The notes: generated by a model from the sequence alone, not told the origin. DNA of 27,139 nucleotides from UBA2160 sp964588665 (GCA_964588665.1 CAZPQQ010000042.1:1-27139), one strand, 5' to 3'. Numbered from the stretch's first letter, positions 1-9,889 are shown. Translations and numbers: made by a program.

Positions 1-890
1 ATCTCGAACGTTGCAGGCAGCACACCGACAAGCTCTCCATCCGCTTCGATCTGCACTCTTCGATCCGCGCGAGCGGCGATTCGAGCAGTGCGACAGGACT
101 GAACTTTCGGATGGCTCAGGTGCGTGCCTTTCATCAATCGAGGGAGATTCAGCGCGCCTTCAACCAGGCCGAAGTCGCCCATGAGCACAACATCGAAAAG
201 ACCATCGTCCATTCGCGCCTCCGGGGCGGGCGTCAGTCCGCTGCCGAAGTGTCTGCCATTCGCCACCACGACGTTGTTGGCGACGACCGTGCGGTTTTCC
301 TCTCTGTTCACGTTGAACGTGATTTCCGGGTTCTTAAAGGTTGCTATCGTAGACAGAATCGACCAAATGTATGTGAACCTGGCGCCGAAAACCTTGGTCG
401 TACCGTTAGCTCGCGCCGCAATGGCGCCGCCTGAGCCGAAATCGGCAACGTTGAGGAAATGCCGAGTCACTATGCAGTCCGAGTCGTCGAGGGCCGTTAT
501 CTTGCCAACGTCGATCGATCGAGTTTGTTGTTGGTTCAATAATTCGATGGCTTGTGCCATATCTTTGGGAATGCCTAAGCTCCTCGCCAGGTCGTTCCCG
601 GTGCCGAAGGGGAGCAACCCCAGAGTTGGCCCGTCCTCATGATCCGCCGTCAGGTCGAAGCCGTTCAGAACTTCATTGGCCGTGCCGTCTCCACCCACCG
701 CGACTATGAGGTCGTATCCCGCGCTGACGCCTTCGCGGCTAAGCTCCGTTGCCTGGCCTTGACGAGTAGTTAATTCCCAATCGACGGATTGGCCGCTTTG
801 TTCCTGAATCTGCTTGAGAATGTGGTCCCAGCACTTGCCGAGACGGCCAGCGCCCGAGTTTGGGTTGGCAATTACGAGAGTCTTGCGCAT
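1..890 (-). CDS. Diacylglycerol kinase family lipid kinase (3' end cut by window edge)
   Basis: The frame is open from an ATG at 890 to the left edge, about 296 codons. Residues 66-70 read GGDGT and 95-100 read FGTGND, the nucleotide-binding signatures of the DAGK catalytic domain; the N-terminus (KTLVIANPNSGAGR) has the opening beta-strand and NPxSG loop of YegS/DgkB-type kinases. These cytosolic or peripheral enzymes phosphorylate lipid hydroxyls with ATP. The last visible residues (DGELVGVLPATFE) match the usual C-terminal strand, so probably only some 15-20 residues are missing. The gene lies 25 nt downstream of the membrane/EEP gene on the same strand, which suggests co-transcription and a shared lipid role (inference). 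A second ATG at 895 is out of frame. The actual lipid substrate cannot be read from the sequence. Confidence 0.9.
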   Translation of the reverse strand, partial: MRKTLVIANPNSGAGRLGKCWDHILKQIQEQSGQSVDWELTTRQGQATELSREGVSAGYDLIVAVGGDGTANEVLNGFDLTADHEDGPTLGLLPFGTGNDLARSLGIPKDMAQAIELLNQQQTRSIDVGKITALDDSDCIVTRHFLNVADFGSGGAIAARANGTTKVFGARFTYIWSILSTIATFKNPEITFNVNREENRTVVANNVVVANGRHFGSGLTPAPEARMDDGLFDVVLMGDFGLVEGALNLPRLMKGTHLSHPKVQSCRTARIAARADRRVQIEADGELVGVLPATFE

Positions 891-915
891 GTCATCGTTT
901 CCGGGTGGAGTGAGG

Positions 916-2877
916 CTATTTGTACAGTGTGGTCGAGACGGCGAAATGATCGGACGCCAGACTTTCCGAGATTTCGAATTCGCGAGCACTGAGGTCCGGT
1001 GTGGTCAAGATATAGTCGATACGCTGCCACGGTGTGTCGGCCTCTGAGGTAAACCCGGAGCCCGATGAACCAGATGCGACGAATGCATCGACAAAGCCCG
1101 AATCGAACAGAGTCAGCATTTCCGGGTGTTCGGCATGTGCGTTGAGGTCTCCCATCACAACGGTGTTGGCGCCGCCTGACCAGTGCGTCAAGATCGCCTC
1201 CGTCTGCGGAACCCGAAGATCGCTGTCTTCGTCGCCCGCGTGAAGATGTGTTGCGATTACGTCGAGCATCTTGCCGCCGCCCAAGTCCACTGTCACGGTC
1301 AAGAATGCCCGGTTGAGCAGGATGTCGTCGTTGTTTGGCATGAATTCATTGCTTGAATTAATGATCGGCAACTGGCTCAGAACCGCGTTTCCCCACACAG
1401 AATCCCCAGCAGGGCCCCACGCATAGGGCATCTCGAGGCGCTGTGACATCCAAACCAACATGTCCACCGACCCGTCTATCACCCACCCACGAGAGACTTC
1501 TTGGAGAGCGACAATCGAGGGATTTTGGTTCTCGATCACCCGGGCCAAAGCCTCCAATCCTAACGTACCGTTTACATCGAAACCCTGGTGGAGATTGTAA
1601 GACATGACGCGGATTGGCAAGCCGGCGCCAGCCGTCGGTTTAAGGTCGACCCAGGTCACAAATTGCACAGCCGGTAGCAATAGAAGGAGCGCCAACGGAA
1701 CGACCGGCGTCCACCGTATTCGGACCGCCACGGGCGATCGTGCGTATGCGAATCCGCCCATCAGCAGCGGCAAGGTCGCTATGCCCGCGGCGATCGGTAA
1801 GATCGCCCCTCGCGGTATCGGAAGGTTGGCATCGTAGCTAGCGTAGTATGCGAAAACAAAGATGAGAAACAGGAGCATCCCCAGGTTGAACCAAACAGCC
1901 ACGCCAACACTCTGGGCGGCGCTAGACGATCCGCGAGCGCTGGTCGCGATTCTGACGAAAACTGCGGATGCGATTAGTTGTCCTGCCAACAACGCAATGG
2001 CAGCCCATATCCCCGACCACTCACCAATTGTCACCAGAATCAAAACAATGCCGGCCACCGCAACCGTTGGCCAGGCGACATTTCGCTTGATCTTGACCGA
2101 AACCATACCGGCAACAGCGCCAGCCAAATTGGCCGCCAAAATCAGCGTGTACACTGCTGGTTGAGGCCAACCTGTCAGTACGGTCTGCTGACCGATGTTC
2201 TGAAACAGCATCAACTCGATTACTAGCAGCGGACCGATCGCAAGGAGCAGAGCGGGCTGGAATGCTGCTTTGCCGTTTTCGTGGCCGGGTCGACCGTCGA
2301 ACAATCGCCACAATAATCCGCAAAAAGCTAACGTCAGACCAACGACAACGATGTCTGCCGACGACCCTTGCACCCACGAAAGGTCCACTGTGTCGAACAC
2401 TCCTTTGACGGCGGTGTCGCCTGAAATCCCAAGCAGCAAGCCGATCCCAACCGAACCAGCGTGCCCGGCGTCTTCATTTTCGAGTTCTGAGACCAAGACA
2501 GGGATGAACCACAGGAACAAAATCGTCCCGGCTATCGCGAGAGCCAGATCCACCGGCGCCGACGAGACGAATTGTTCGACCACCCTTGCCAGCGCTAGGC
2601 CAGCGCCGGTCACGATGACGGCGTTTCGTCGTGACAAAACCCGGGCAATGATCGGCGCCAAAAAACCGGTCAAGAAGACCGACAGGCTAATCAACCCAAG
2701 CAGCGCAATATCCACCTCTTTGATCTGTCGCAGGTAGACCGCAAGATCCGTTATCAATAGCCGTAGCATCTGCAACCCGAACATCGTGGTTAGGGCGACG
2801 AGCAACGGTGGAGTCAACGTTTTTGCAAACTCCTGGCGGCCATCAGATCCAAATGTATCAGCGAGTTGGTTCGACAT
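916..2877 (-). CDS. Polytopic membrane protein fused to a C-terminal EEP-family domain
   Basis: This 653-residue protein has two parts. Residues about 20-415 contain roughly ten or more hydrophobic segments, with no motif that assigns a transporter family. Residues about 423-653 form an endonuclease/exonuclease/phosphatase domain with its hallmark residues: N428 in YNLHQG, E460 in ALQEVS, H544 in THLHAG, D577 and N579 in GDLN, and the terminal SDH at 642-644. The EEP superfamily hydrolyses phosphodiesters and includes sphingomyelinases and inositol phosphatases. A multi-pass membrane region followed by an EEP domain recalls eukaryotic Cwh43/PGAP2IP proteins of GPI-lipid remodelling; this is an architectural comparison only. 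I chose the ATG at 2877, which leaves an 8-nt gap after the upstream LLM gene; an ATG at 2919 would overlap that gene. A role in lipid head-group chemistry is inferred from the DAGK neighbour. Confidence 0.8.
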   Translation of the reverse strand: MSNQLADTFGSDGRQEFAKTLTPPLLVALTTMFGLQMLRLLITDLAVYLRQIKEVDIALLGLISLSVFLTGFLAPIIARVLSRRNAVIVTGAGLALARVVEQFVSSAPVDLALAIAGTILFLWFIPVLVSELENEDAGHAGSVGIGLLLGISGDTAVKGVFDTVDLSWVQGSSADIVVVGLTLAFCGLLWRLFDGRPGHENGKAAFQPALLLAIGPLLVIELMLFQNIGQQTVLTGWPQPAVYTLILAANLAGAVAGMVSVKIKRNVAWPTVAVAGIVLILVTIGEWSGIWAAIALLAGQLIASAVFVRIATSARGSSSAAQSVGVAVWFNLGMLLFLIFVFAYYASYDANLPIPRGAILPIAAGIATLPLLMGGFAYARSPVAVRIRWTPVVPLALLLLLPAVQFVTWVDLKPTAGAGLPIRVMSYNLHQGFDVNGTLGLEALARVIENQNPSIVALQEVSRGWVIDGSVDMLVWMSQRLEMPYAWGPAGDSVWGNAVLSQLPIINSSNEFMPNNDDILLNRAFLTVTVDLGGGKMLDVIATHLHAGDEDSDLRVPQTEAILTHWSGGANTVVMGDLNAHAEHPEMLTLFDSGFVDAFVASGSSGSGFTSEADTPWQRIDYILTTPDLSAREFEISESLASDHFAVSTTLYK

Positions 2878-2885
2878 TATTGCGA

Positions 2886-3827
2886 TTAGACCTGTGAGAT
2901 GACATCCTCGGAAAGCCACGCCAGTCGCTCCAAGGTTTGATTCAAGTCTGGACTGCGAACATCGAAAATCAGGTCGGTCACGCCCAGATCGGCGTAGGTG
3001 TTGATGTCCTCAGTAATCTGTTGTGGTTCGCCGGAAAAGCGGCGGCGCTCTTTGCTCGGTGATTGATCGGTATCGTAGAGCGGCGCTTTCATGGCTACCC
3101 CTACTTCAGACGGGTCCCTGTCGATGCGGCCAGCGTGCATGTGCATGTACGCGATGTCGGCGGCGAGTTTCATAGGCTCCAGCGGCGTAGCGGGCGTCGC
3201 GCCAACCGGATGCCAAGCGTTGCCGTGCTCGACGGCGCGCCTGATGGCTGGGCGGCTTTGACCGCCAACCCATATCGGCGGATGCGGTTTCTGAACCGGC
3301 TTCGGTGAGAACTCGATGTTGGACAGGTTCACGTACTTTCCGTGGTAGGTCGGGTTGTCGGATGTCCACAACTCTTTGAACGTCTCGAGGTACTCGTTGG
3401 TCACCAGGCCGCGGTCGGTGAACGGCGGAGCATCGAGCGCCTCGAATTCTTCCTCCGCCCAACCGACGCCAACGCCCAACGTCAATCGTCCCTCGGAAAG
3501 GACGTCCAGCGTCGCCAGAATTTTCGCGGTCAATACGGGATTGCGGTATGGAACGATCATGACACTCGGGACCAGGCGGATCCGTTCCGTGACTGCCGCC
3601 AGAAACGTGAGCTCTGCTAGTTGTTCTAGGTGTTCGCCGTCGTCTTCCCACGGGATGTCGCCACCGATCGAGTACGGATAAGGCGAAGACATCACTTTGG
3701 GGGCGATGATGTGGTCGTCAACGACCATATAGTGAAATCCGTGACGTTCGCCGTCGCGAGCAATTTCGATCAGCGGCCCGCGCCTCGCTGTGAGACCGTG
3801 GCTCGGCAGATAGAATCCGAAATTCAC
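2886..3827 (-). CDS. LLM-class (luciferase-like) flavin-dependent oxidoreductase
   Basis: The 313-residue product starts FGFYLPSHG, the first TIM-barrel strand of luciferase-like monooxygenases. Typical signatures follow: TERIRLVPSVMIVPYRNP (80-97), a GVGVGW loop with AEEEFEALD (118-132), and SPKPVQKPHPPIWVGG (174-189). Such enzymes use FMN or F420; the overall pattern is the 'LLM class F420-dependent' type, but the cofactor is not proven. The start is a GTG at 3827 with GAAAGG seven nt upstream. An in-frame ATG at 3923 would add 32 residues outside the family fold, so it was not used. The gene heads a minus-strand run with the EEP and lipid-kinase genes and diverges from the EthD gene across about 280 nt that should hold both promoters. 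Substrate unknown. Confidence 0.88.
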   Translation of the reverse strand: MNFGFYLPSHGLTARRGPLIEIARDGERHGFHYMVVDDHIIAPKVMSSPYPYSIGGDIPWEDDGEHLEQLAELTFLAAVTERIRLVPSVMIVPYRNPVLTAKILATLDVLSEGRLTLGVGVGWAEEEFEALDAPPFTDRGLVTNEYLETFKELWTSDNPTYHGKYVNLSNIEFSPKPVQKPHPPIWVGGQSRPAIRRAVEHGNAWHPVGATPATPLEPMKLAADIAYMHMHAGRIDRDPSEVGVAMKAPLYDTDQSPSKERRRFSGEPQQITEDINTYADLGVTDLIFDVRSPDLNQTLERLAWLSEDVISQV

Positions 3828-4110
3828 GTTGACGCCTTTCGATGTTGGCCGTTCGGTGGTCGGGGATGTCCAGTTTATCTCTGCCGGCGAAACCTGTAAA
3901 TAACGGAGACACCGCGCTGCCAATCAGGTCTGAGTCTCGAAAGTCGTCTGGATTCAAGATCGGAGTCACTGGTCATCCGAGTAGACAAACATCGGCAATT
4001 GGCTAAATGTGCACCTTGTAGTAGAGTAGCCGCATCACAAGCTACCCGGCGGCTAGGGGATGCCCGCCCAAAACATTGAGAGGTTGGACCGCTCCCCGAG
4101 GAGAAAGCAG

Positions 4111-4893
4111 ATGATTCGTCTAACCTATATGTTGCGCCGAAAACCTGAGATGACACGCGGGGAGTTCCAGGAGTATTGGCGAGAGCGCCACGGACCGTTG
4201 GTGGCCAGTCATGCACAGACATTGAACATGCTGCGTTACGTCCAGGTCCACACCCTGCTCGATGCAGCCAGGGTCACCGAAGGGCCTCGCGGGATGATGG
4301 AGGAACCGTACGACGGCGTCGCCGAGGTGTGGTGGAGGACTCGCGATGACATGGCCTCCGCCAGAAACTCGAAGAAAGGACAGACGGCCGGCAAGGAGTT
4401 GGTTGAAGACGAGGCAAAGTTCATCGACTTTCCGAACTCCCCTTTATGGTTCGCGTACGAGTACCCACAGATCAACCCGTCGCCGGAGAACCTGGTGGCC
4501 ACCGAGATGAGCTCGCTCGTGAAAACCCACTATCCATTGCGCCATCTCAAACACTTGTCACTTGAGGAAGCCCAACTCTACTGGCGCACCAACCATGGTC
4601 CCATAATTAGAGGCGGACCAGGTGCAACAGGCCGCATCAAACGCTACATTCAGGTGCATCGATACGAAGACGAGTTCGAGGCTGTGCTGCGACAGGCACG
4701 GGGTACGGTCGTGGAGCCGTACACCGGCCACGCTGAGCTCTGGGCCGACCGCACATACCGAGCGCCTGAACTTGCGATACCGGAATCAGTTCGAGGCGGT
4801 GAAATGGCCGTCGAAGATGAGTCGAAGTTCATCGACTTCAGCCGGTCGGTTTCATTCCTGGCGAAGGAACGGGTGTTCGTCGATTACCGGTAG
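4111..4893 (+). CDS. Tandem EthD-domain (dimeric alpha-beta barrel) protein
   Basis: The product is 260 residues with two copies of an EthD-like ferredoxin fold, roughly 1-118 and 130-250. Each copy has the same key segment: EYWRERHGPLV (21-31) and LYWRTNHGPII (157-166), each followed by a 'RYVQVH/RYIQVH' strand and, near the end, 'EDEAKFIDF' or 'EDESKFIDF'. EthD proteins are small accessory or degradative proteins of ether, polyketide or aromatic breakdown. The internal duplication lets one chain form the barrel that others form as dimers (inference). The start at 4111 has AGGAG with a seven-nt spacer; an ATG at 4060 lacks this. A weak promoter-like pair, TTGGCT at 3999 and TAGAGT at 4022 with 17-nt spacing, lies upstream. 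A perfect 12-bp palindrome (4896-4907) follows the stop codon but has no T-run. Confidence 0.82.
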   Translation: MIRLTYMLRRKPEMTRGEFQEYWRERHGPLVASHAQTLNMLRYVQVHTLLDAARVTEGPRGMMEEPYDGVAEVWWRTRDDMASARNSKKGQTAGKELVEDEAKFIDFPNSPLWFAYEYPQINPSPENLVATEMSSLVKTHYPLRHLKHLSLEEAQLYWRTNHGPIIRGGPGATGRIKRYIQVHRYEDEFEAVLRQARGTVVEPYTGHAELWADRTYRAPELAIPESVRGGEMAVEDESKFIDFSRSVSFLAKERVFVDYR

Positions 4894-5241
4894 CGCGAAA
4901 TATTTCGGACTGATAAAATCACGGTCCCTCGGATCTCTCGACCGGCTCGACGCCCATTTCCCGCGTTGGCGTGTCGTCGAACTCGGCGACTTTCTGGCGT
5001 TCCCCAACGTTAAAAGACCGTCATCACTGTCCTTCGGGAATTCACATCGATCATGTGGTTAGCCGAATGAAGATGGCTGCGCCTGTCAGTTCGGCAATTG
5101 AACGCCCAAAATCGAAACAGCTTTTCGAATATTGAGGATCACCAATGAAACCATGACCGGCTGAGGAATGGAGTTCGTCGGGCGATGTCTTAGTAGTTGC
5201 GAGGGTGCTAACAGACTCCCAAAACCGATCCTCGCGCCCTA
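4894..5241. other. Intergenic stretch without a recognisable gene
   Basis: These 348 bases lie between the convergent EthD and OsmC genes. I see no convincing coding frame, tRNA or terminator. The only structures are the CGAAATATTTCG palindrome just after the EthD stop and a weak 6-bp GCGAGG/CCTCGC pairing near 5200-5235 beside the OsmC 3' end. Confidence 0.4.
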
Positions 5242-5715
5242 CTACTCCGCCCGTTCCTCAATGTCGGCAGTCCAGGTGATGTCGATCGCGTCCTTCACGC
5301 TCTGGTAAGCGGGGCAGCCTCCGGCGTGAACGCGAACCGCTCTCTCCGCGTCCTCACGTTTTCCGCTGACGATGCTGATCGAGTAGTTGACCGCGATCTC
5401 GGTAATGCGGATCGTGCGATCGATGCTTTCGATGCGTCCCTCAGCGGTTGCCGTGTAAGTGTCGATGTCCAGACCAGTTTCGCGCGCTGACAGCGCGCCA
5501 CGCAGAGTGCCGTACATTCAACCGGCTACTGCGGACACGATGTGATCCAGCGTCGACGCGATCGGCGGGGCATCTGAGGGCGCTCGGTAGTACTCTTTAA
5601 GCGCTCCTAGGACGCCGTAAACCACAGGTTCCGCGATCTCGCCCTGGTAGGCGTTTCGGTACCCTTCTTTCACCTCAAATCGCGCTTTCGATACGTACAC
5701 GAATTGTTCAGTCAT
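5242..5715 (-). CDS. OsmC/Ohr-family protein, candidate selenoprotein (in-frame UGA at catalytic Cys position)
   Basis: One frame runs from the ATG at 5715 (GGAGGAGG, seven-nt spacer) to a TAG at 5242, interrupted only by a TGA at 5518-5520, codon 66 of 157. The context is STLDHIVSAVAG, then UGA, then MYGTLRGAL. In OsmC/Ohr proteins this helix reads AxAGC, and the Cys is the peroxidatic residue. The second conserved cysteine survives as C134 in AGGCPAYQS. Codons on both sides are well conserved in character. A hairpin with a G-leading apical loop sits 20-36 nt after the UGA (separate entry). Family knowledge: OsmC-like proteins reduce organic hydroperoxides in the cytosol, and Sec-containing OsmC-like members are known in bacteria. 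I infer Sec66. Alternatives are a nonsense mutation or sequencing error (TGC to TGA). No selA, selB or selC is visible in this window. Confidence 0.75.
5482..5498 (-). promoter_or_regulatory. Candidate bacterial SECIS hairpin downstream of the OsmC UGA
   Basis: On the coding (minus) strand, 17 nt form a perfect 7-bp stem, GCGCGCT with AGCGCGC, closed by a three-nt loop GTC. The loop starts 27 nt after the UGA and its first base is G. From memory, bacterial SECIS models ask for a hairpin just 3' of UGA, an apical loop beginning about 16-37 nt away, and a G in the first two loop positions; all three hold. A GC-rich palindrome can arise by chance in this genome, so the evidence is suggestive only. 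Confidence 0.55.
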
Positions 5716-5815
5716 CGGTGGGCCTCCTCCACTGTTTCAAGATGTATATAGACTTGCAAGACAATATCCTGATCCCTAATTTCATATCATCATCACTGCT
5801 GTTCGCAAAAGACGG

Positions 5816-5943
5816 CCCGTGGTCGACAGGCTCACCACGAACGTGGGAAACACTTTCTTATCCGTGATGAAACCGAGTTCGTGGCGGAACCAAGACAAGA
5901 AATTCTCACCGCTTCGTTCGGACCGAGTTTATCGAAGGTGAGC
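5816..5943. repeat. Degenerate copy of the TTCGACAGGCTCA inverted-repeat family
   Basis: Bases 5822-5842 carry TCGACAGGCTCACCACGAAC, matching one arm of the elements at 15831 and 23759. Decayed pieces of the other arm appear near 5874-5887 and 5914-5943. No intact long hairpin remains. The rest of the 278-nt gap upstream of the OsmC gene (5716-5993) shows no gene. Confidence 0.55.
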
Positions 5944-5993
5944 CGATGATCCGCGTCGATTGCATAAAGGCTTTGCCGTCGGTTCAAATGATT

Positions 5994-7453
5994 CTATTCA
6001 GACACAAACTCTACCGGAGCAGGGTAGGGGCGGCGCCAACCTTCTAGGCCGAAGGCGGGATCTTGGGACATGTCGCCGGACTGGGCTAGGCGGTCGTGCA
6101 TCGCGAACCGGTACGACTCCATGAGCTCGAGGGTGAGGTCGGTGTTGAGTCGTCAGTATTTGTCGACGTGGGCGGGTTTTGACGCTAGGTCGTGTTGCTC
6201 GGCCGGGTCATCGCGCATGTTGAACAACAGCGTCTCGCCGGTCGAGTATTTGGCTAACTTCCATTCGCCGTCGAAGATGCACCAGCCGTCGGAGAGCATG
6301 CCGACGATCCGGTCGCGAGGAGCCGCGTCGGACAGGCCAAGACCGGGCAGCGTTTTTGAGTCCATGTGTGAAGGGATCGTCACACCTGCGGCGGCCAACA
6401 TCGTCCCGGTGACGTCACGGAGTTCAACGAGATCGTCGGATGATTGACCTGTTGGGCCGCCCGGCAGACGCACGAGCATGGGGATGTGCCATGCGGATTC
6501 GTAGAACGATGCTTTGCCGATCAGGTTGTGATCACCTAGATAGTCGGCGTGATCTGTTGAGAAGATGATCACGGTGTTGTCGAGCAATCCGCTACTGCGG
6601 AGCGACTCGATGATCGCGCCAACTTCGTGGTCAATCTGTTTGACCAGGCCGGAATAGTGGGCTCGGATGGTCTTTTTGTGGGCATCGGTGAACTCGGTGT
6701 AGTCGACGCCGTTCCAGGGTCGCTTGTTGCCGTCGATGTTTTGCTGACGCAACACCGGGGTGTCTCCCGCGACCTCTGGGATGGCTTCGGGCATGTCGTC
6801 CGGGTCGAACGTCTCGGGGAAATCTGGTGAAGGGTCGTACGGGCAGTGCGGTCCTGGGAACCCGACCATCAGCGCAAACGGGCCGTCACTGCCATAGTTG
6901 TCGATGAATCGGCACGCCTCCCGACCCACGAATCGGTCGATGGAGTGCTCCAGGGACAGTTGGTTCGTGATTGCACCCCGATTCTCGAAGTAACCCTCGT
7001 GTTCGGCGCCGTGGAGCTTTCAGAGGCCTCGCTCTTTGAGGTAGTGGTAATAGTCGTCGCGGATATGGAGCCAGCGTTTGTCCTCGGCAGCGACGCGGTA
7101 TTGGAAACCGTGGCGGGCGTCCCACGGGTAGAAGTGCATCTTGCCGACGCCGGCCGTGTAGTATCCGGCGTCGGCAAGGATCTGCGGCCACGTCCTTATG
7201 CCTACCTCGTTATAATCGCCGCGCACCGCGTGCAGATTGTCGGCGACGCCGTTGCGGATGGCGTTCATGCCGGTCAGCAGCGAGGTGCGCGCTGGGACAC
7301 ACACCGGCGACGCGGAGTAGGCGCGATCGTATCGCATCCCCTGGCCAAAAATCCAGTCGATGTTGGGTGTGTCGATGAATGTCGCGTCTTAGCAGCTCAG
7401 GAAGTCGGGCCTGAGCTGGTCAGGGAGAATGAAGACGATGTTGGGTTGCCCGT

Positions 7454-7457
<4 letters not shown>
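5994..7457 (-). pseudogene. Type I sulfatase (formylglycine-type) with three in-frame stop codons
   Basis: A single frame of 488 codons from a GTG at 7457 to a TAG at 5994 encodes a full-length sulfatase, with no frameshift. It begins NIVFILPDQLRPDFLSC, has the CVPAR formylglycine motif (C53, CxPxR), a metal-site segment STDHADYLGDHNLIGK, and the usual C-terminal half. Three stops interrupt it: TAA at 7389-7391 (codon 23, where family members usually have Tyr in SCYG), TGA at 7020-7022 (codon 146) and TGA at 6153-6155 (codon 435). The two TGA sites are one C-to-T step from CGA (Arg). GTG overlaps the TGA of the upstream acyl-CoA dehydrogenase by four bases, a sign of translational coupling. 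Sulfatases hydrolyse sulfate esters, usually in the periplasm, though no signal peptide is visible here. This could be a young pseudogene or base-call errors. Confidence 0.85.
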
Positions 7458-8641
<1,184 letters not shown>

Positions 8642-8733
8642 GTTCGCCTCCGAGCGGCCGGGCGGGTTGGGAGAGCGGGCCGATTCACGCGATGCTCCGG
8701 ATCAGCGTTCGGCCTCCGACCACGTTCCGTAGG

Positions 8734-8754
8734 GGGAGGGTTTCAAACCCTCCC
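8734..8754. repeat. 21-bp perfect palindrome, copy 1 (GGGAGGGTTT arms)
   Basis: Arms GGGAGGGTTT and AAACCCTCCC flank a single central base. The shared flank CGTAGGGG precedes it, as in the copies at 8843 and 11865. It lies in the 258-nt gap between the acyl-CoA dehydrogenase and the SDR gene. Confidence 0.85.
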
Positions 8755-8842
8755 GGCTAACTTTCGCTGCAAACCATGACCCGATTTCAAAACGACACGG
8801 ATCAATTGCACAGGGCTGAATGCTGTGGTAATCGAATCGCAC

Positions 8843-8863
8843 GGGAGGGTTTGAAACCCTCCC
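8843..8863. repeat. 21-bp palindrome, copy 2 (inverted relative to copy 1)
   Basis: Same arms as copy 1, with the CGTAGGGG flank on the opposite side, so the element is inverted. Copies 1 and 2 are 109 bp apart and together could pair as a larger structure. Directly beside it, 8867-8894 is a perfect 14-bp tandem duplication (CGACTGCTGACTGC twice). Confidence 0.85.
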
Positions 8864-8899
8864 CTACGACTGCTGACTGCCGACTGCTGACTGCCGGAA

Positions 8900-9832
8900 T
8901 TACTCCCGCGGCGTCTGGCGTGGCGCAGGATTGACGAGATCCATGCCCAGCGTTCCTGGGAACATGACGGCGATTTCGTCGACCGACCAGTTGCCGGCGA
9001 CCTGCATAGAGCGAGATATCTCCGGATTGTTCATCAGCGAGATCTGGCCGCCGGTGACGTGGAACACGTAGCCGTTGACGTCTTTGGCCGCGTCCGAGGC
9101 CAGCCACGTCACGAACGGCGCAACGTCCTCGGGGTCGCGGTTGAGCTCGAGAGTGGGGCGGACGGGACCGGCTGCTTGAATGCCGCTCGCCGCGCGGACC
9201 TGCTGGGCAGACGCCGGAACGGTGGCGGTCATGCGGCTGCTGGCGCCTGGCGAGATGCTGTTGACCCTGACGCCGTAGCGACCGAGGTCTCTGGCGACAC
9301 CTCGCGTGAAGCCGGCGATGCCGTCTTTGGCTGCGCCGTAGTTGGCCTGGCCTGAGTTGCCGTACAGCCCGGACGTCGACGAGAAGGTGATGATGCATCC
9401 GCTGCGCTGCTGGCGGAACAAAATCGACGCGTACTTGGAGACCGAGAACGTGCCTTTGAGGTGGACCGCGATCACCGCGTCCCACTCTTCTTCGGTCATG
9501 TTGAAGATCATTCGGTCGCGAAGGATGCCCGCGGGGGTCACGACGATGTCGAGCTTCCCGAAGTTTTCGATCGCGCTTTTGACGATGTTCTCGCCACCTT
9601 CCATGGTCGCGACGGAATCGTAGTTTGCGACGCCGATTCCGCCAGCCGCCTTGATCTCGGTGACGACTTCGTCCGCGGGTGAGCTGGCAGCGCCGGTGCC
9701 GTCAACAGCGCCGCCGAGGTCGTTGACCACGACGCTGGCGCCTTCGGAAGCCATGAGCAGCGCGATGCCCCGGCCGATGCCCCGGCCTGAGCCGGTGACG
9801 ATTGCTACCTTATCTTTCAGCATATCTCCCAT
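8900..9832 (-). CDS. SDR-family NAD(P)-dependent oxidoreductase (paralog 1)
   Basis: The 310-residue product has a Rossmann nucleotide-binding motif TGSGRGIG (13-20), NDLGG after beta-2, and catalytic S154, Y165 and K169 in SSTSG and NYGAAK. It resembles the hydroxyacyl-CoA dehydrogenase part of multifunctional beta-oxidation proteins. The structural NNAG motif reads VTPAG (98-102) and is followed by ILRDRM, conserved in that group. A tail of about 60 residues beyond the core is shared with the downstream-numbered paralog. The ATG at 9832 has AAGGAG ten nt upstream; M4 has no usable site. Position next to an acyl-CoA dehydrogenase supports an acyl-CoA oxidation role (inference). Confidence 0.9.
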   Translation of the reverse strand: MGDMLKDKVAIVTGSGRGIGRGIALLMASEGASVVVNDLGGAVDGTGAASSPADEVVTEIKAAGGIGVANYDSVATMEGGENIVKSAIENFGKLDIVVTPAGILRDRMIFNMTEEEWDAVIAVHLKGTFSVSKYASILFRQQRSGCIITFSSTSGLYGNSGQANYGAAKDGIAGFTRGVARDLGRYGVRVNSISPGASSRMTATVPASAQQVRAASGIQAAGPVRPTLELNRDPEDVAPFVTWLASDAAKDVNGYVFHVTGGQISLMNNPEISRSMQVAGNWSVDEIAVMFPGTLGMDLVNPAPRQTPRE

Positions 9833-9889
9833 GAGTTTGGTTCTCCTTGCATGTATTGGGGAATGGACCTTCGACGATTCGCTCCGGCG

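Noticed and set aside
2878..2919. Longer start for the membrane-EEP gene
   Set aside because: It would overlap the LLM coding end by 34 nt and adds residues (FRGCHLTG) unlike a membrane-protein N-terminus.
4896..4907. CGAAATATTTCG as a terminator
   Set aside because: AT-rich short palindrome with no GC stem and no T-tract.
5242..5715. Two separate small genes at 5518-5715 and 5242-5517
   Set aside because: Together they make one continuous OsmC domain in a single frame; neither half would fold alone, and the second has no ribosome binding site.
6153..7022. Sulfatase TGA codons as selenocysteine
   Set aside because: Neither lies at a catalytic or Cys-conserved position, and the third stop in the same gene is TAA.
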